Assembly (NCBI GenBank): GCA_963836695.1
Contig: CAWIKX010000040.1
Location: 248,001 to 312,000, forward strand
From: Roseiarcus sp963836695
GTDB taxonomy: Bacteria > Pseudomonadota > Alphaproteobacteria > Rhizobiales > Beijerinckiaceae
Direction of reading: 5' to 3'
Length of the DNA stretch: 64,000 bases
Shown here: positions 10,157-18,052 of the stretch, in pieces
How positions within the stretch are numbered: position 1 is the stretch's first letter
How the letters are laid out: every line of letters starts with the position of its first letter
Notes under the pieces: model-generated
The model's input: the letters and a program-made list of their open reading frames with translations, nothing else
Databases searched by the model: none
Told to the model about the DNA's origin: nothing
Program-made: the position numbers and the translations under genes

Positions 10157-11086
10157 TCACTTTGATCCCTGCACAAAGGCTCGATAGGCCACCAAAAAAC
10201 GATAACCACGAATCTGCGCCAGCCCAGCGATCGCCATGAGCCGATTTCAAATCCCACTCACGCGCGGCGAGGCGAGAGGAAGGAACGCGTGCGGCAAGAC
10301 CGCAAGCAGAGCCGCGCAATGGCGCAAGAAGAAGAGGATTGGCGCCTTGCCCTCGCGCAGCGCTCCTTCGCGAGCTTCGAGCGTCATCCGCAGCCATTTG
10401 CGCTTCAACGCCCCCATTGTCCGACGAGCAGGATGGCCGACGATTGATTTTGGCGCAAACCGGATGAGGTAGCCCTGCCGTCGCGCCCTTTTGCACCAAT
10501 CCATGTCTTCGGGGACGAGGTTTATGAAGTCCCCGACCGCATCAAACACCGACCGCCACACGAACATCGATGCTGTCACCGTGAACTTGAGGTCCTTGAC
10601 GTAGCGACCATTGCGGAAGGCGAACACGCTCTCGAAGGCCTCGGCCGCCGTCATCCGCTCAGGATCCTCAACCAACACGTCGATATGGCCGCCGACGATG
10701 TCCGTGTGGCGCAGTTCGGAAAGACCTTCCTCGAGCCAGCGCTTATCCGGCCGACAGTCACTGTCGATAAAAGCGAGCGCCTCGCCTCGAGAAATACGCA
10801 CCGCGGCATTGCGGGCGGGGCCAGCGCCCTGTTCGGCAACCTCAATCACTCGGCCGCGCGATCCGACGAGACGACACACTGCGTCGAAGCCCCGCGAGCT
10901 GCCATTATCCGCGATGATGATTTCCGTCCGATCGCCCGGGAAGCTCTGCGCCTCCAACAATTTCAAACAGGCGTCCAAATTGTCGTAATCGTCGAGGTGC
11001 GGCACGATCACCGACACGAGACCTATGCCAAGCGGCCCGACAGGCGCCTCGAGCGGCGCCGCTTGCTCGGTCTCATTAAGCGTCAT
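10157..11086 (-). pseudogene. GT2 glycosyltransferase with premature in-frame TGA
   Basis: VSVIVPHLDDYDNLDACLKL starts the GT-A fold, ISRGEALAFIDSDCRPDKRW carries the DxD-type metal site, and LVPEDMDWCKRARRQGYLI is the acceptor-domain ED motif. Translation stops at TGA 10247-10249 after 279 residues, but the same frame goes on for 29 codons that look coding (NRLMAIAGLAQIRGYRFLVA, ending GSK and a TGA at 10157). This suggests a Trp-to-stop change near the C terminus. The shorter 279-residue form may still fold. It is the first gene after the acyl carrier protein in this orientation. Confidence 0.7.
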
Positions 11087-11102
11087 AGCCTGACTTTACA
11101 CC

Positions 11103-11336
11103 TCATTTCGCATACTTATCCATAATTAACACACTTTTCTCGAAATTACTCATCTCGAGAATGTCGTCCGTCTCCAGCATCGTATCGAATTCGGATTCGA
11201 GCGCGGCGACCAAAATCATGTGGCCGATCGATGTCCAAGCTGGGTAATCTTGATAGATGAGCTTTGACGTATCGGTATCATCGTCAAGGTCGAAGCTCTC
11301 TTTAAATGCGCTAAATACCCGCTCCCTAACCGTCAT
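11103..11336 (-). CDS. Acyl carrier protein
   Basis: A 77-residue acidic four-helix protein. YPAWTSIGHMILVAALESEF is the helix II region; Ser36 is the likely phosphopantetheine attachment site. The usual Asp before this Ser is replaced by Thr (TSI rather than DSL), as in several accessory carrier proteins outside fatty acid synthesis. It sits 17 bp upstream of the GT2 gene, so it probably carries an acyl or aminoacyl group used to decorate the glycan of this locus. Confidence 0.8.
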   Translation of the reverse strand: MTVRERVFSAFKESFDLDDDTDTSKLIYQDYPAWTSIGHMILVAALESEFDTMLETDDILEMSNFEKSVLIMDKYAK

Positions 11337-11415
11337 TGACCCCGCTCCACAATCGTAAGGCTAAGCCCAGAACGCGGGACTATCCGCTTCCCGGACCGAT
11401 TCCGGCCAATGCCAG

Positions 11416-12153
11416 TCACTCAACTCGCGTGCAAAGGAAAATCCGTTCCCCGCGCTTCAGCCCGTGCTTCAGAACGTAAGGCTCTTTCGACACCCACTCG
11501 CGAATCGAGAACCCTGCACCGCGCAGTCGATCTCGCAGGTCGCGGCCATAATAACGAACGTGATCCTCTTGTCCAAAATGAATTAGTCTATCGGCTCCGC
11601 TCACGATCGCCGGATTTTCGTAGGTTTCGTCGAGTCCCTCTTCCAACGGAACCATGATGATCGCAATCCCGGAAGGACGTAAAATCCGCCTCAGCTCCGA
11701 CATTGCCTTTCGATCGTCGGGCACGTGCTCCAAAACGTGAAGACATAGGACGAGATCGAACGACTGATCCGGAAGATCGATAGCGCAGATGTCAATGCGA
11801 AAATCGACCCCGGGCTTGAACAGATCGCACGTCTTATAGCTCTTGACCCCCTTACGATGAATGAACGGGGTCAGGCTCGGTTCCGGCGCGAAATGGAGAA
11901 GTTCTTTGCCCTCGAATAGCGGCTCCTGATCTGCGCAAATAGCAAGCGCCCGATGACGTTCAAGAGAAAGGCACCCTGGGCAGATCGTATCGGCAGCAAG
12001 CGGGTACCCGTAAGAAAAGAAACGGCCAGAATGACCACAAACCGTACAAACTCTAGGATACTGAGCTCCGAATAATCTCAGCGCGGACTTACGAGCATAT
12101 TTAAGCGCCCGCACAGTGGCCCTAATTGGCTTCGGTACTTTCGTATACTGCAT
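11416..12153 (-). CDS. Class I SAM-dependent methyltransferase with zinc-ribbon N terminus
   Basis: 245 residues. CTVC (36-39) and CPGC (58-61) form a paired CxxC site followed by LSLERHRAL, an N-terminal module found in a group of glycan-linked methyltransferases. The Rossmann core follows: ELLHFAPEPSL (motif I), FDLVLCLHVLEHVPDDRKAM (motif IV and after) and ELRRILRPSGIAIIMVPLEE. The substrate is unknown; the neighbouring glycosyltransferases and carrier protein suggest a sugar or lipid-linked glycan. Confidence 0.75.
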   Translation of the reverse strand: MQYTKVPKPIRATVRALKYARKSALRLFGAQYPRVCTVCGHSGRFFSYGYPLAADTICPGCLSLERHRALAICADQEPLFEGKELLHFAPEPSLTPFIHRKGVKSYKTCDLFKPGVDFRIDICAIDLPDQSFDLVLCLHVLEHVPDDRKAMSELRRILRPSGIAIIMVPLEEGLDETYENPAIVSGADRLIHFGQEDHVRYYGRDLRDRLRGAGFSIREWVSKEPYVLKHGLKRGERIFLCTRVE

Positions 12154-12404
12154 ATAATCTTAACCCTAAAACGAAGGAAGCGGCGCTCACGAGAAAACCA
12201 AATGGTCTTTTCTTGGCGCCGCTCTTATCTACCGACGTTCTATACCGGTCGGGTCCGACAAAGGCAATCCCCGACTCGGCCAGAATCCAGGGGCTAGGGC
12301 GCCTGGGCCCTCGGGACTCGACCGATCGCCATCCGCTTCTGGAGCGCCCCACCAGCCGTCAGCGGTCTCAGCCGCGCGCCAATGGGCGCGCCGGCCGCCT
12401 ATCG
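12154..12404. other. Gap after nusG with a GC-rich hairpin
   Basis: The 251 bp between nusG and the methyltransferase hold an inverted repeat GCGCGCC/GGCGCGC (12374-12391, loop AATG) 14 bp past the nusG stop. It may help end the secE-nusG transcript, though no T-run follows. No ribosomal protein gene is present here. The methyltransferase promoter should also lie in this stretch. Confidence 0.45.
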
Positions 12405-12935
12405 TTATTGTTTCTCGACCTGCCCGAATTCGAGGTCGACGGGCGTCGCGCGGCCGAAGATCGACACTGCGACCTTGACCCGCGAGCGGGATTCATCGAC
12501 CTCCTCAACGATCCCGTTGAAGGAGGCGAACGGCCCGTCCGCCACCCGCACGTTTTCTCCGATCTCGAACCGGATCGCCGCCTTAGGCCGCTCGACGCCA
12601 TCGGCAACCTGTCCCTTAATGCGGTCAGCCTCAACGTCCGGAATGGGCATCGGTTTCTTGTCAGCGCCAAGGAAGCCCGTGACCTTGGGCGTATTCTTGA
12701 TTAGGTGGTAAACCTCGTCCGTGAGATCGCATTTGACAAGGACATAGCCAGGAAAGAACTTCCGCTCCGAGTTGATCTTGCGCCCCCGGCGCATCTCGAC
12801 GACCTGCTCGGTCGGGACCAGGATCTCCTCGAATTTGTCGGAGAGGCCGCGTTGGCCCGCCTGCTCGCGGATCGATTCCGCCACCTTCTTCTCGAAGTTG
12901 GAATAGGCGTGAACGATGTACCAGCGCATGTTCAT
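12405..12935 (-). CDS. nusG: Transcription termination/antitermination factor NusG
   Basis: NusG binds RNA polymerase and links it to Rho or to ribosomal S10. The protein is 176 residues from ATG 12935 (ATG 12929 also possible): MRWYIVHAYSNFEKKVAESI begins the NGN domain, FFPGYVLVKCDLTDEVYHLI is its core, and the C-terminal KOW domain reads GENVRVADGPFASFNGIVEE. It follows secE by 28 bp, the normal order. The usual downstream rplK gene is not here. Confidence 0.95.
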   Translation of the reverse strand: MNMRWYIVHAYSNFEKKVAESIREQAGQRGLSDKFEEILVPTEQVVEMRRGRKINSERKFFPGYVLVKCDLTDEVYHLIKNTPKVTGFLGADKKPMPIPDVEADRIKGQVADGVERPKAAIRFEIGENVRVADGPFASFNGIVEEVDESRSRVKVAVSIFGRATPVDLEFGQVEKQ

Positions 12936-12963
12936 GTTTGGGCGTTCCGGATCATGGCCAAGG

Positions 12964-13161
12964 TTAGCCGCTGCGCCCGAAGCCGAGCACCAACGAAACG
13001 ATTGTGCGCAGCACCTCATCGACGACTAGGAAGAAAAGGCTCGTGAACACCACCAGCAGAAGCACGAGTCCGGTCGTGATGAGGGTCTCGCGCCGTGTCG
13101 GCCAGATAACCTTTGCGGCCTCGGCGCGCACCTGCTGAATGAACTCGAACGGATTAGCCAT
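12964..13161 (-). CDS. secE: Preprotein translocase subunit SecE
   Basis: 65 residues, the short alphaproteobacterial form with one transmembrane helix (LITTGLVLLLVVFTSLFFLV) preceded by the conserved amphipathic segment EAAKVIWPTRRET. SecE stabilises SecY in the protein export channel. I looked for the tRNA-Trp that often precedes secE and did not find it. Confidence 0.95.
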   Translation of the reverse strand: MANPFEFIQQVRAEAAKVIWPTRRETLITTGLVLLLVVFTSLFFLVVDEVLRTIVSLVLGFGRSG

Positions 13162-13212
13162 TACTCAATGTGGGTTTGAGGCTTCGGGCCCGGCGGACGA
13201 CAACCCTCCGCC

Positions 13213-13250
13213 AGAAAAACTCGCGGCGCGGGGCCTCCCGGCGCCGCGCC
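13213..13250 (-). terminator. Rho-independent terminator after dcd
   Basis: On the minus strand a strong stem (GGCGCGG/CCGCGCC, 13225-13250, with an inner GCC/GGC pairing) is followed by GTTTTTCT (13213-13219 region). It lies between the dCTP deaminase gene and secE, so it should end the former transcript. Confidence 0.65.
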
Positions 13251-13354
13251 ACCAAAACCTCATATAGGAAAAGATCGCAACTCGCCAAGCAAAATGTGAT
13301 GGGCTCAGTGGAAAACAGTCACAATGGCCGCGCACCGGACGCCTTTCTGCCCGA

Positions 13355-14493
13355 TTAACCCATGAAATGCTTGGACAACTTGAGGGCCTGGTGCTGGTAG
13401 TTCGAGGTCGCGTCGGCACCGTAGAGCGTGTCAGGCGGCCCGGCTAGTTTTTCGTACACGAGCCTGCCGACCGGCTAGCGGTCTTCCAATAGGAACGGCA
13501 CATCGCGACTGCGCACTTCCAAGATGGCCCGCGCGGACGGACGCCCGTCCCTGCCCTGTCCGAAGCCTGGATCGAAGAAGCCGGCGTAGTGAACGCTAAA
13601 CTCCCCAATCGCCGGATCAATCGGCGCCATTTCCGCCGCAAGATCAGAAGGGATCTGAACTCTCTCGCGTGAAGCCACAATGTAGAACTGATCTGGATCA
13701 AGGATCAGGCGCCGATCGTCTCGGGAGTGAATAGGCTCCCAGAAATCCTCGATAGCGTAGCCGCGCAGACGGTTGACGTCGATAACGTCGCTGTTCTTGA
13801 TCGCTCGATAGCCGACGACTTTCTCTCCGAGCCCGCCCAGGTCGATCCTCAAAACCAGCCCGTCGCGCAGGTCGAGCGAGCCGCTCGACGAGCGGCAAGG
13901 CCAGATGGCGCTTGCGGACCGCGGCGTCGTCGAGACTGAACGTGTGGCGCTCGCGCTGCTGCGAATTTCGGCTGCGGAACCGAAGCTGGTTAAGCCTCGA
14001 TCCCGCCCGGACCCCGACGCTGAAGCTGCGGGGCGAGATCTCGAGCCAAAGGTCGCCTTGGTAGTCAAGCGGCACGTCGTCAAAAGCCTCGCCGCCGTCG
14101 ACGATAAGGCGAGTGAAAATATCGAGCCTTCCGGTCGAGCTCTCCGGATTCGCTGCGCCAGACAAGTTCGGCCTCAGCTCCAGCCGCTCCATCAGCCGCG
14201 CGACATAGACGATGCCCTTCTCCAGCACCGCCCCCTTGCCGGCCAGCGACACGGGCTCGGCGTTGAGGCTTTTCAGCCGATCGCGTATCGTCGAGCCGCG
14301 TCCCGGCAGGAAGCTTGCGCGCACACGATAGGCTTCCCTGCTGATCCTCAAGTCGAGGCTCGCGGGCTGGAGCTGCGAGGGGTCGATCTCACTCTCCGCC
14401 CGGATCAGTTTCCGGCCGATCATGGCGCGGATCTTCTGCCGACCGAACAGGCCGAACGGAGCGGAGAACAGGGCGTCCCCACGCCTGGTTCAT
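13355..14493 (-). pseudogene. dcd: dCTP deaminase (2'-deoxycytidine 5'-triphosphate deaminase), frameshifted and interrupted
   Basis: The family makes dUTP from dCTP for thymidylate synthesis. All parts are recognisable: GLFGRQKIRAMI, SQLQPASLDLRI, KNSDVIDVNRLRGYAIEDFW, RRLILDPDQFYIVASRE, GEFSVHYAGFFDPGFG, and a C terminus GRLVYEKLA...ALKLSKHFMG. They lie in different frames and cross a stop. A one-base insertion near 13884 separates the halves (PLVDGSLDLRDGL when fixed), the likely start ATG 14493 needs one base less in the CCCC run at 14477-14480, and TAG at 13475-13477 sits where a Gln is expected, with 39 in-frame conserved codons after it. Corrected length is about 378 residues. This is either a real pseudogene or low-quality consensus. 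Confidence 0.75.
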
Positions 14494-14587
14494 GAGCATC
14501 GAGGATGACGGGCAGCGGCGTTCGGGTCGGCGTCAAGCTTGAGGCCTCAGAGGGCGGTTCGCGTTGTTAGCGCCCTCCAACCTTTAA

Positions 14588-14664
14588 GCCAAGACTTGGG
14601 CTCCACGCCAAAGACTTGGCTCGACGCCAGAGGGTTGGGCTTGACGCCAAGACTTGGCTGGCGG
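14588..14664. repeat. Four tandem 19-20 bp repeats with a CCAAG-A-CTTGG core
   Basis: Units start at 14588, 14607, 14626 and 14646. Each begins GCC and contains the palindrome CCAAGACTTGG or a variant (CCAAAGACTTGG, CCAGAGGGTTGG). The spacing is about two helical turns. They lie just upstream of the SAM-II riboswitch of metZ and could be operator sites for that gene or for divergent dcd. Confidence 0.7.
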
Positions 14665-14680
14665 TATGCGTACTATCACC

Positions 14681-14742
14681 CCGTGGTCATTTGAGCCGAT
14701 CGGCTTGCCGCCACGTTAAACAACGGGCTAAAAGATCGGGGC
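14681..14742 (+). promoter_or_regulatory. SAM-II riboswitch
   Basis: The sequence fits the SAM-II (metA) consensus of alphaproteobacteria: P1 stem CGTGG (14682-14686) with CCACG (14711-14715), loop GGCTTGC, the GTTAAACAA and GCTAAAAG strands, and a perfect pseudoknot CCGATC (14696-14701) with GATCGG (14734-14739). SAM binding closes the pseudoknot and hides the ribosome binding site. The metZ start is 64 bp downstream, so metZ is expected to be repressed when SAM is plentiful. Confidence 0.92.
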
Positions 14743-14805
14743 GCATTCAAACCGTCGCCTCGTCTTGAAGTCCGTCAGGCGCCGCTGGCGCAGAGGACTT
14801 GACCG

Positions 14806-16032
14806 ATGACGAGCCCGCGAAAATCCCGAGATCCCAAGACGCTGAGGCCTGCGACGCAATTGATCCATGGCGGGTCGCTGCGCTCGGGCTTCGAAGAGAC
14901 CTCTGAAGCCCTGTTTCTTACTCAGGGCTATCTCTACGACACAATGGAGCTCTCGGAGGCGCGCTTCAAGGGCGAGAATCCCGGCTACATTTATTCGCGC
15001 TTCGCCAATCCAACCGTCGCGATGTTCGAGCGGCGGATGGCGCTTATCGAAGGCGCGGAGGCTGCGCGCGCAACGGCGAGCGGCATGGCCGCTGTCACCG
15101 CCGCGCTCATGGGCCAACTCAAGGCTGGCGACCACATCATTGCTCCCCGGGCTCTGTTCGGCTCCTGTCTCTACGTGGTCGAGGACCTGCTGCCGCGCTT
15201 CGGCGTTGCCTCGACCATCGTCGACGGCGCGGATCTGAACGCGTGGCGCGCGGCCCTGCGTCCGAACACGAAGACGGCGTTCCTTAAATCGCCAACCAAT
15301 CCGACGCTCGAGCTCGTCGACATCGCCGCCGTCGCGGAGATCATGCACGGTGCTGGCGCAACTCTGGTGGTCGACAACGTATTTGCGACGCCATTGCTTC
15401 AGCACCCGATGAAGCTCGGAGCCGATTGCGTCGTTTACTCGGCCACCAAACACATCGATGGCCAGGGGCGGGTGCTCGGCGGAGTGATCCTCGGAAGTGA
15501 GAAGTTCATCGCCGACCACATCCACAATTTCCTGCGCCAGACGGGACCGTGCCTATCGCCTTTCAACGCCTGGACGCTTCTCAAGTCTCTCGAGACCCTG
15601 CCCGTCCGTGTCGCGGCGCAAATGCGGAGCGCTGCAAAAATCGCGGACTTCCTCAGCGAGCATCCCTCGGTTGTCCGCACGCTGTATCCCGGCCGCCCCG
15701 ATCATCCGCAGGCACCGCTTGCTAGGCGCCAGATGGAAGGGGGCGGCACGATGCTGGCCTTCGAGGTCTCGGGCGGCAAAGCAGGGGCGTTTAAGGTCGC
15801 CAATGCGCTGAGCATTATCGCCATTTCGAACAATCTCGGCGACGCCAAGAGCCTCGTCACCCACCCGGAGACGACGACCCACCAGAGGCTCAAGCCGGAG
15901 CAGCGGGCCGCACTCGGAATTGCGCCTGGCCTGCTCCGATTGTCGGTCGGCCTCGAGGACGTCGACGATCTAGTCGAGGATCTGGCGCAGGCGCTCGACA
16001 AAGCGTCGCCGGCGCGTCAGGCCGCCGAATAG
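14806..16032 (+). CDS. metZ: O-succinylhomoserine sulfhydrylase
   Basis: A 408-residue PLP enzyme of the Cys/Met metabolism family that makes homocysteine from O-succinylhomoserine and sulfide. RFANPTVAMFERRMALIEGA, VVDNVFATP and YSATKHIDGQGR (Lys215 binds PLP) are diagnostic; the last motif fits MetZ better than cystathionine synthase or lyase. The SAM-II riboswitch in front confirms a methionine role. It is monocistronic here. Homoserine dehydrogenase, which supplies the pathway, is at 56.4-57.7 kb. Confidence 0.92.
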   Translation: MTSPRKSRDPKTLRPATQLIHGGSLRSGFEETSEALFLTQGYLYDTMELSEARFKGENPGYIYSRFANPTVAMFERRMALIEGAEAARATASGMAAVTAALMGQLKAGDHIIAPRALFGSCLYVVEDLLPRFGVASTIVDGADLNAWRAALRPNTKTAFLKSPTNPTLELVDIAAVAEIMHGAGATLVVDNVFATPLLQHPMKLGADCVVYSATKHIDGQGRVLGGVILGSEKFIADHIHNFLRQTGPCLSPFNAWTLLKSLETLPVRVAAQMRSAAKIADFLSEHPSVVRTLYPGRPDHPQAPLARRQMEGGGTMLAFEVSGGKAGAFKVANALSIIAISNNLGDAKSLVTHPETTTHQRLKPEQRAALGIAPGLLRLSVGLEDVDDLVEDLAQALDKASPARQAAE

Positions 16033-16302
16033 GCATTCGAACCGCGACGAGCGGCTAGGCAGGCCAGCCAGTCGGTCCGGCGCCTCGCGTTTCGACTAGA
16101 CTAGAGAGGTCCTGGGGTTCGGCGCAGCGACGAATGCGTCGAGGATCACGGCCATCTTGTGCCCCTAGGCCAAGCACAGCGCCTTCGCGAGGTGGGGCGG
16201 CGGCGCCAGTGGCCGCCAAGAGGCCGCCGGAGTGAAATTTGGCACGCCTAGCCAACGCGCCGGCTATTCCCGTCAGTCTTGGGTTGCGGCTACTTCCTAG
16301 GC
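16033..16302. other. Gap between metZ and the tRNA-Arg repeat
   Basis: 270 bp with no convincing ORF or RNA gene. Short GC-rich inverted repeats occur, but none is followed by a T-run. Confidence 0.35.
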
Positions 16303-16351
16303 TGGCGACTCCGGCAGGGCTCGAACCTGCGACCTGCCGCTTAGAAGGCGG
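16303..16351 (-). repeat. 49-bp copy of the tRNA-Arg 3' end (att site)
   Basis: Positions 16303-16351 are identical to 17614-17662, the 3' 49 nt of the tRNA-Arg gene including CCA, T arm and anticodon-side stem. The 5' half of a tRNA is missing, and sequence beyond 16351 differs. This is the classic footprint of integrase-mediated insertion into a tRNA 3' end. Confidence 0.85.
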
Positions 16352-16638
16352 TCCGTCCAATACAATTAACTTTATGAAGCAAAATCGCTTTTCTTGCTCG
16401 CTGCGTTCGGCGAGGCACGCTGCGCGGCACAAACGTAGCAGAAGCTTTTAGGTCGATTGCCATTCCGCCAAGATCCCTTGTTCGGAAACGAAGGCATTCC
16501 GTATTATTTGAAGGGGGCGAGCAAAAGCATTAGAATTTCGGAAGCGGGAGGGGCCCGTCTAGGTTTTGATCCCCTCCAAGCATCAACTCTGAACCTTCTG
16601 ATAGCAAGTAGAGTTGGCTTTCGCGAAGGATAGCCTCA

Positions 16639-17301
16639 ATGGCCAAAAACGGTAAAATGATAATTTTACGCGGTAACTCCGACCCCAAGGGAGAGCAAGG
16701 ATATCCGGACGAATTTGGAAAGCCCGCTAGCTGGCCAATCGGAGCGCTGCACAAACAGGCTGCAGAAGATTACGCGAGGAAGAGAGATTATGAGCCCGTA
16801 ACTCTGGCTTTGGAAGGTCAGCAGAGCGGCTACAAGGGCAAGCAAGTTCAAGAGCTTTTAAAACAGTTTGCCGGGATTACCTTGGGTAAGAAATCATATG
16901 AAATCAACATGGGCCTCATGCCCGATAGAGACATTCATGCACTCTACGGCTTTTCTGGCGGCGCCTACAATGTGTATTGGATCCTAAACTACCTGGCCGA
17001 GAATCGGCCGGATGATCTCCAGCGCATCAACCTGGTCGTGGTGCTTGGCATGGATAAGGAAAACCACGGCAAGGCGGATTTCGAGTGGCCCCATTATCAG
17101 GCGATCGCCAAAAAGAACTTTGTCGACAAGGCGACTTGGCCTTCCGAAAAATGGAAGAACGGATGGGAAACCATCTACCATACCAATCCTGATAGGACGC
17201 TCTTGCCGGGAACGCTTCCTAAGGACGTTCGGGACACGGTTAAAACTCATATGTTTGGCCCAGACGTTTTGCTAGCCGGAAACTGGCCGGACGAGACATA
17301 G
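16639..17301 (+). CDS. Island protein with GFSGG nucleophile-elbow motif
   Basis: 220 residues, soluble, without a signal peptide. It has the layout of an alpha/beta-hydrolase-like protein: a strand MIILRGNSD, then LYGFSGGAYNVYWIL, in which GFSGG is a GxSxG-type elbow with a candidate Ser, and a later strand RINLVVVLGM followed by Asp. A HENxG-like His is not obvious, although H-rich segments (WPHYQAIAKKN, YHTNPDRT) follow. It starts at ATG 16639 after GCGAAGGA. I do not recognise a characterised family. Codon use is less GC-biased than that of neighbours, which fits transfer with the island. Confidence 0.6.
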   Translation: MAKNGKMIILRGNSDPKGEQGYPDEFGKPASWPIGALHKQAAEDYARKRDYEPVTLALEGQQSGYKGKQVQELLKQFAGITLGKKSYEINMGLMPDRDIHALYGFSGGAYNVYWILNYLAENRPDDLQRINLVVVLGMDKENHGKADFEWPHYQAIAKKNFVDKATWPSEKWKNGWETIYHTNPDRTLLPGTLPKDVRDTVKTHMFGPDVLLAGNWPDET

Positions 17302-17613
17302 AGCGGAGTTCCCACATCTCACGGTTGGGTGCCGTTGGCCGACGTCGCCTAAAACCGTATTGCCCCCATCCGCGCGCCTTGCGCGACAGCCCCCGCTCTG
17401 CCCTGCGCGTCGAGTTTGTCGAGCAGCGACCCGCGAGCGCCATGCCGACCGCTATCTCAAATCACCCGAGGAGGTGCACATGCCGAACAGTCGCGTCTCT
17501 TGATGGGCTAAGATGTATCGTGACGAACAATCTTGAGCAACAAAACAGGAGGCACAGCAAATTGCTGTCCCCATGTTTTATTTAGATTTTTGCTTGATTT
17601 CGTTTATTTTTAT
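17302..17613. other. AT-rich tail of the mini-island
   Basis: 312 bp between the island gene and tRNA-Arg. The right half is T-rich (17570-17613). No ORF with family similarity or structured RNA was seen; it may include the tRNA-Arg 3' trailer. Confidence 0.4.
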
Positions 17614-17690
17614 TGGCGACTCCGGCAGGGCTCGAACCTGCGACCTGCCGCTTAGAAGGCGGCTGCTCTATCCAGCTGAGCTACGGAGCC
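17614..17690 (-). tRNA. tRNA-Arg (TCT)
   Basis: 77 nt with encoded CCA. The acceptor stem pairs GGCTCCG with CGGAGTC (one G-T), the D arm is AGCTCAGCTGGATAGAGC, the anticodon loop CTTCTAA carries TCT, and the T arm has GGTTCGAGCC. Its 3' 49 nt are repeated at 16303-16351, marking an integration site. Confidence 0.95.
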
Positions 17691-17719
17691 GAACCAATAA
17701 GCCGACCGGGTTCATATTT

Positions 17720-18022
17720 TCAGTGCGACCAGGGAACAACGCGGTTCGGGGCGAAATTATCGGAATAAGATAAGATCTTGGGCGTGACGGGCTTCGGCTC
17801 CTCGACCCGGTAGGCGATGCCGTTGCGCTCGGCATAGGCGACCGCCTGTTCCTTGGTGTCGAACCTGAGCTTCACTTGCGAGCGCATGTCCGAGGAGCTC
17901 GTCCAGCCCATCAGGGGCTCGATCTCGCGCGGCTTCTCGGGCTCGTATTCGAGCAGCCAGTCGTCCTTCGACTGCACCGATTGCATTGCGCTGCGAGCGG
18001 GCTGATAGATGCGCGCGGTCAT
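17720..18022 (-). CDS. ETC complex I subunit, NDUFS4-like accessory subunit
   Basis: 100 residues from ATG 18022 (MTARIYQPARSAMQS). WLLEYEPEKPREIEPLMGWT, VKLRFDTKEQAVAYAERNGI and the C-terminal NFAPNRVVPWSH are typical of the 18-kDa accessory subunit that alphaproteobacteria share with mitochondria. It helps assemble or stabilise NADH dehydrogenase at the inner membrane. It is alone here, as is usual for this subunit, and is followed by tRNA-Arg. Confidence 0.9.
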   Translation of the reverse strand: MTARIYQPARSAMQSVQSKDDWLLEYEPEKPREIEPLMGWTSSSDMRSQVKLRFDTKEQAVAYAERNGIAYRVEEPKPVTPKILSYSDNFAPNRVVPWSH

Positions 18023-18052
18023 GACGGCCCCAAGTCTTCTGCCAATCGTCTT

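Larger units (their letters stand above)
16303..17662. mobile_element. Mini-island integrated at tRNA-Arg, no integrase
   Basis: The segment is bounded by 49-bp perfect direct repeats: the tRNA-Arg gene (17614-17690) on one side and a displaced 3' copy on the other. The 1.26 kb between them is more AT-rich than its surroundings and holds a single gene (16639-17301) with no close family. No integrase, transposase or excision gene is present, so it is either a remnant left by deletion or a passenger moved by another element's integrase. Confidence 0.65.

Noticed and set aside
13162..13354. tRNA-Trp before secE
   Set aside because: The usual gene order was checked, but no cloverleaf or CCA anticodon arm was found; only a terminator hairpin is present.
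14588..14664. Possible CRISPR array
   Set aside because: Units are imperfect and directly adjacent, with no unique spacers and no cas genes.
16303..16351. Second functional tRNA-Arg
   Set aside because: The D arm and 5' acceptor strand are missing, so it cannot fold as a tRNA.
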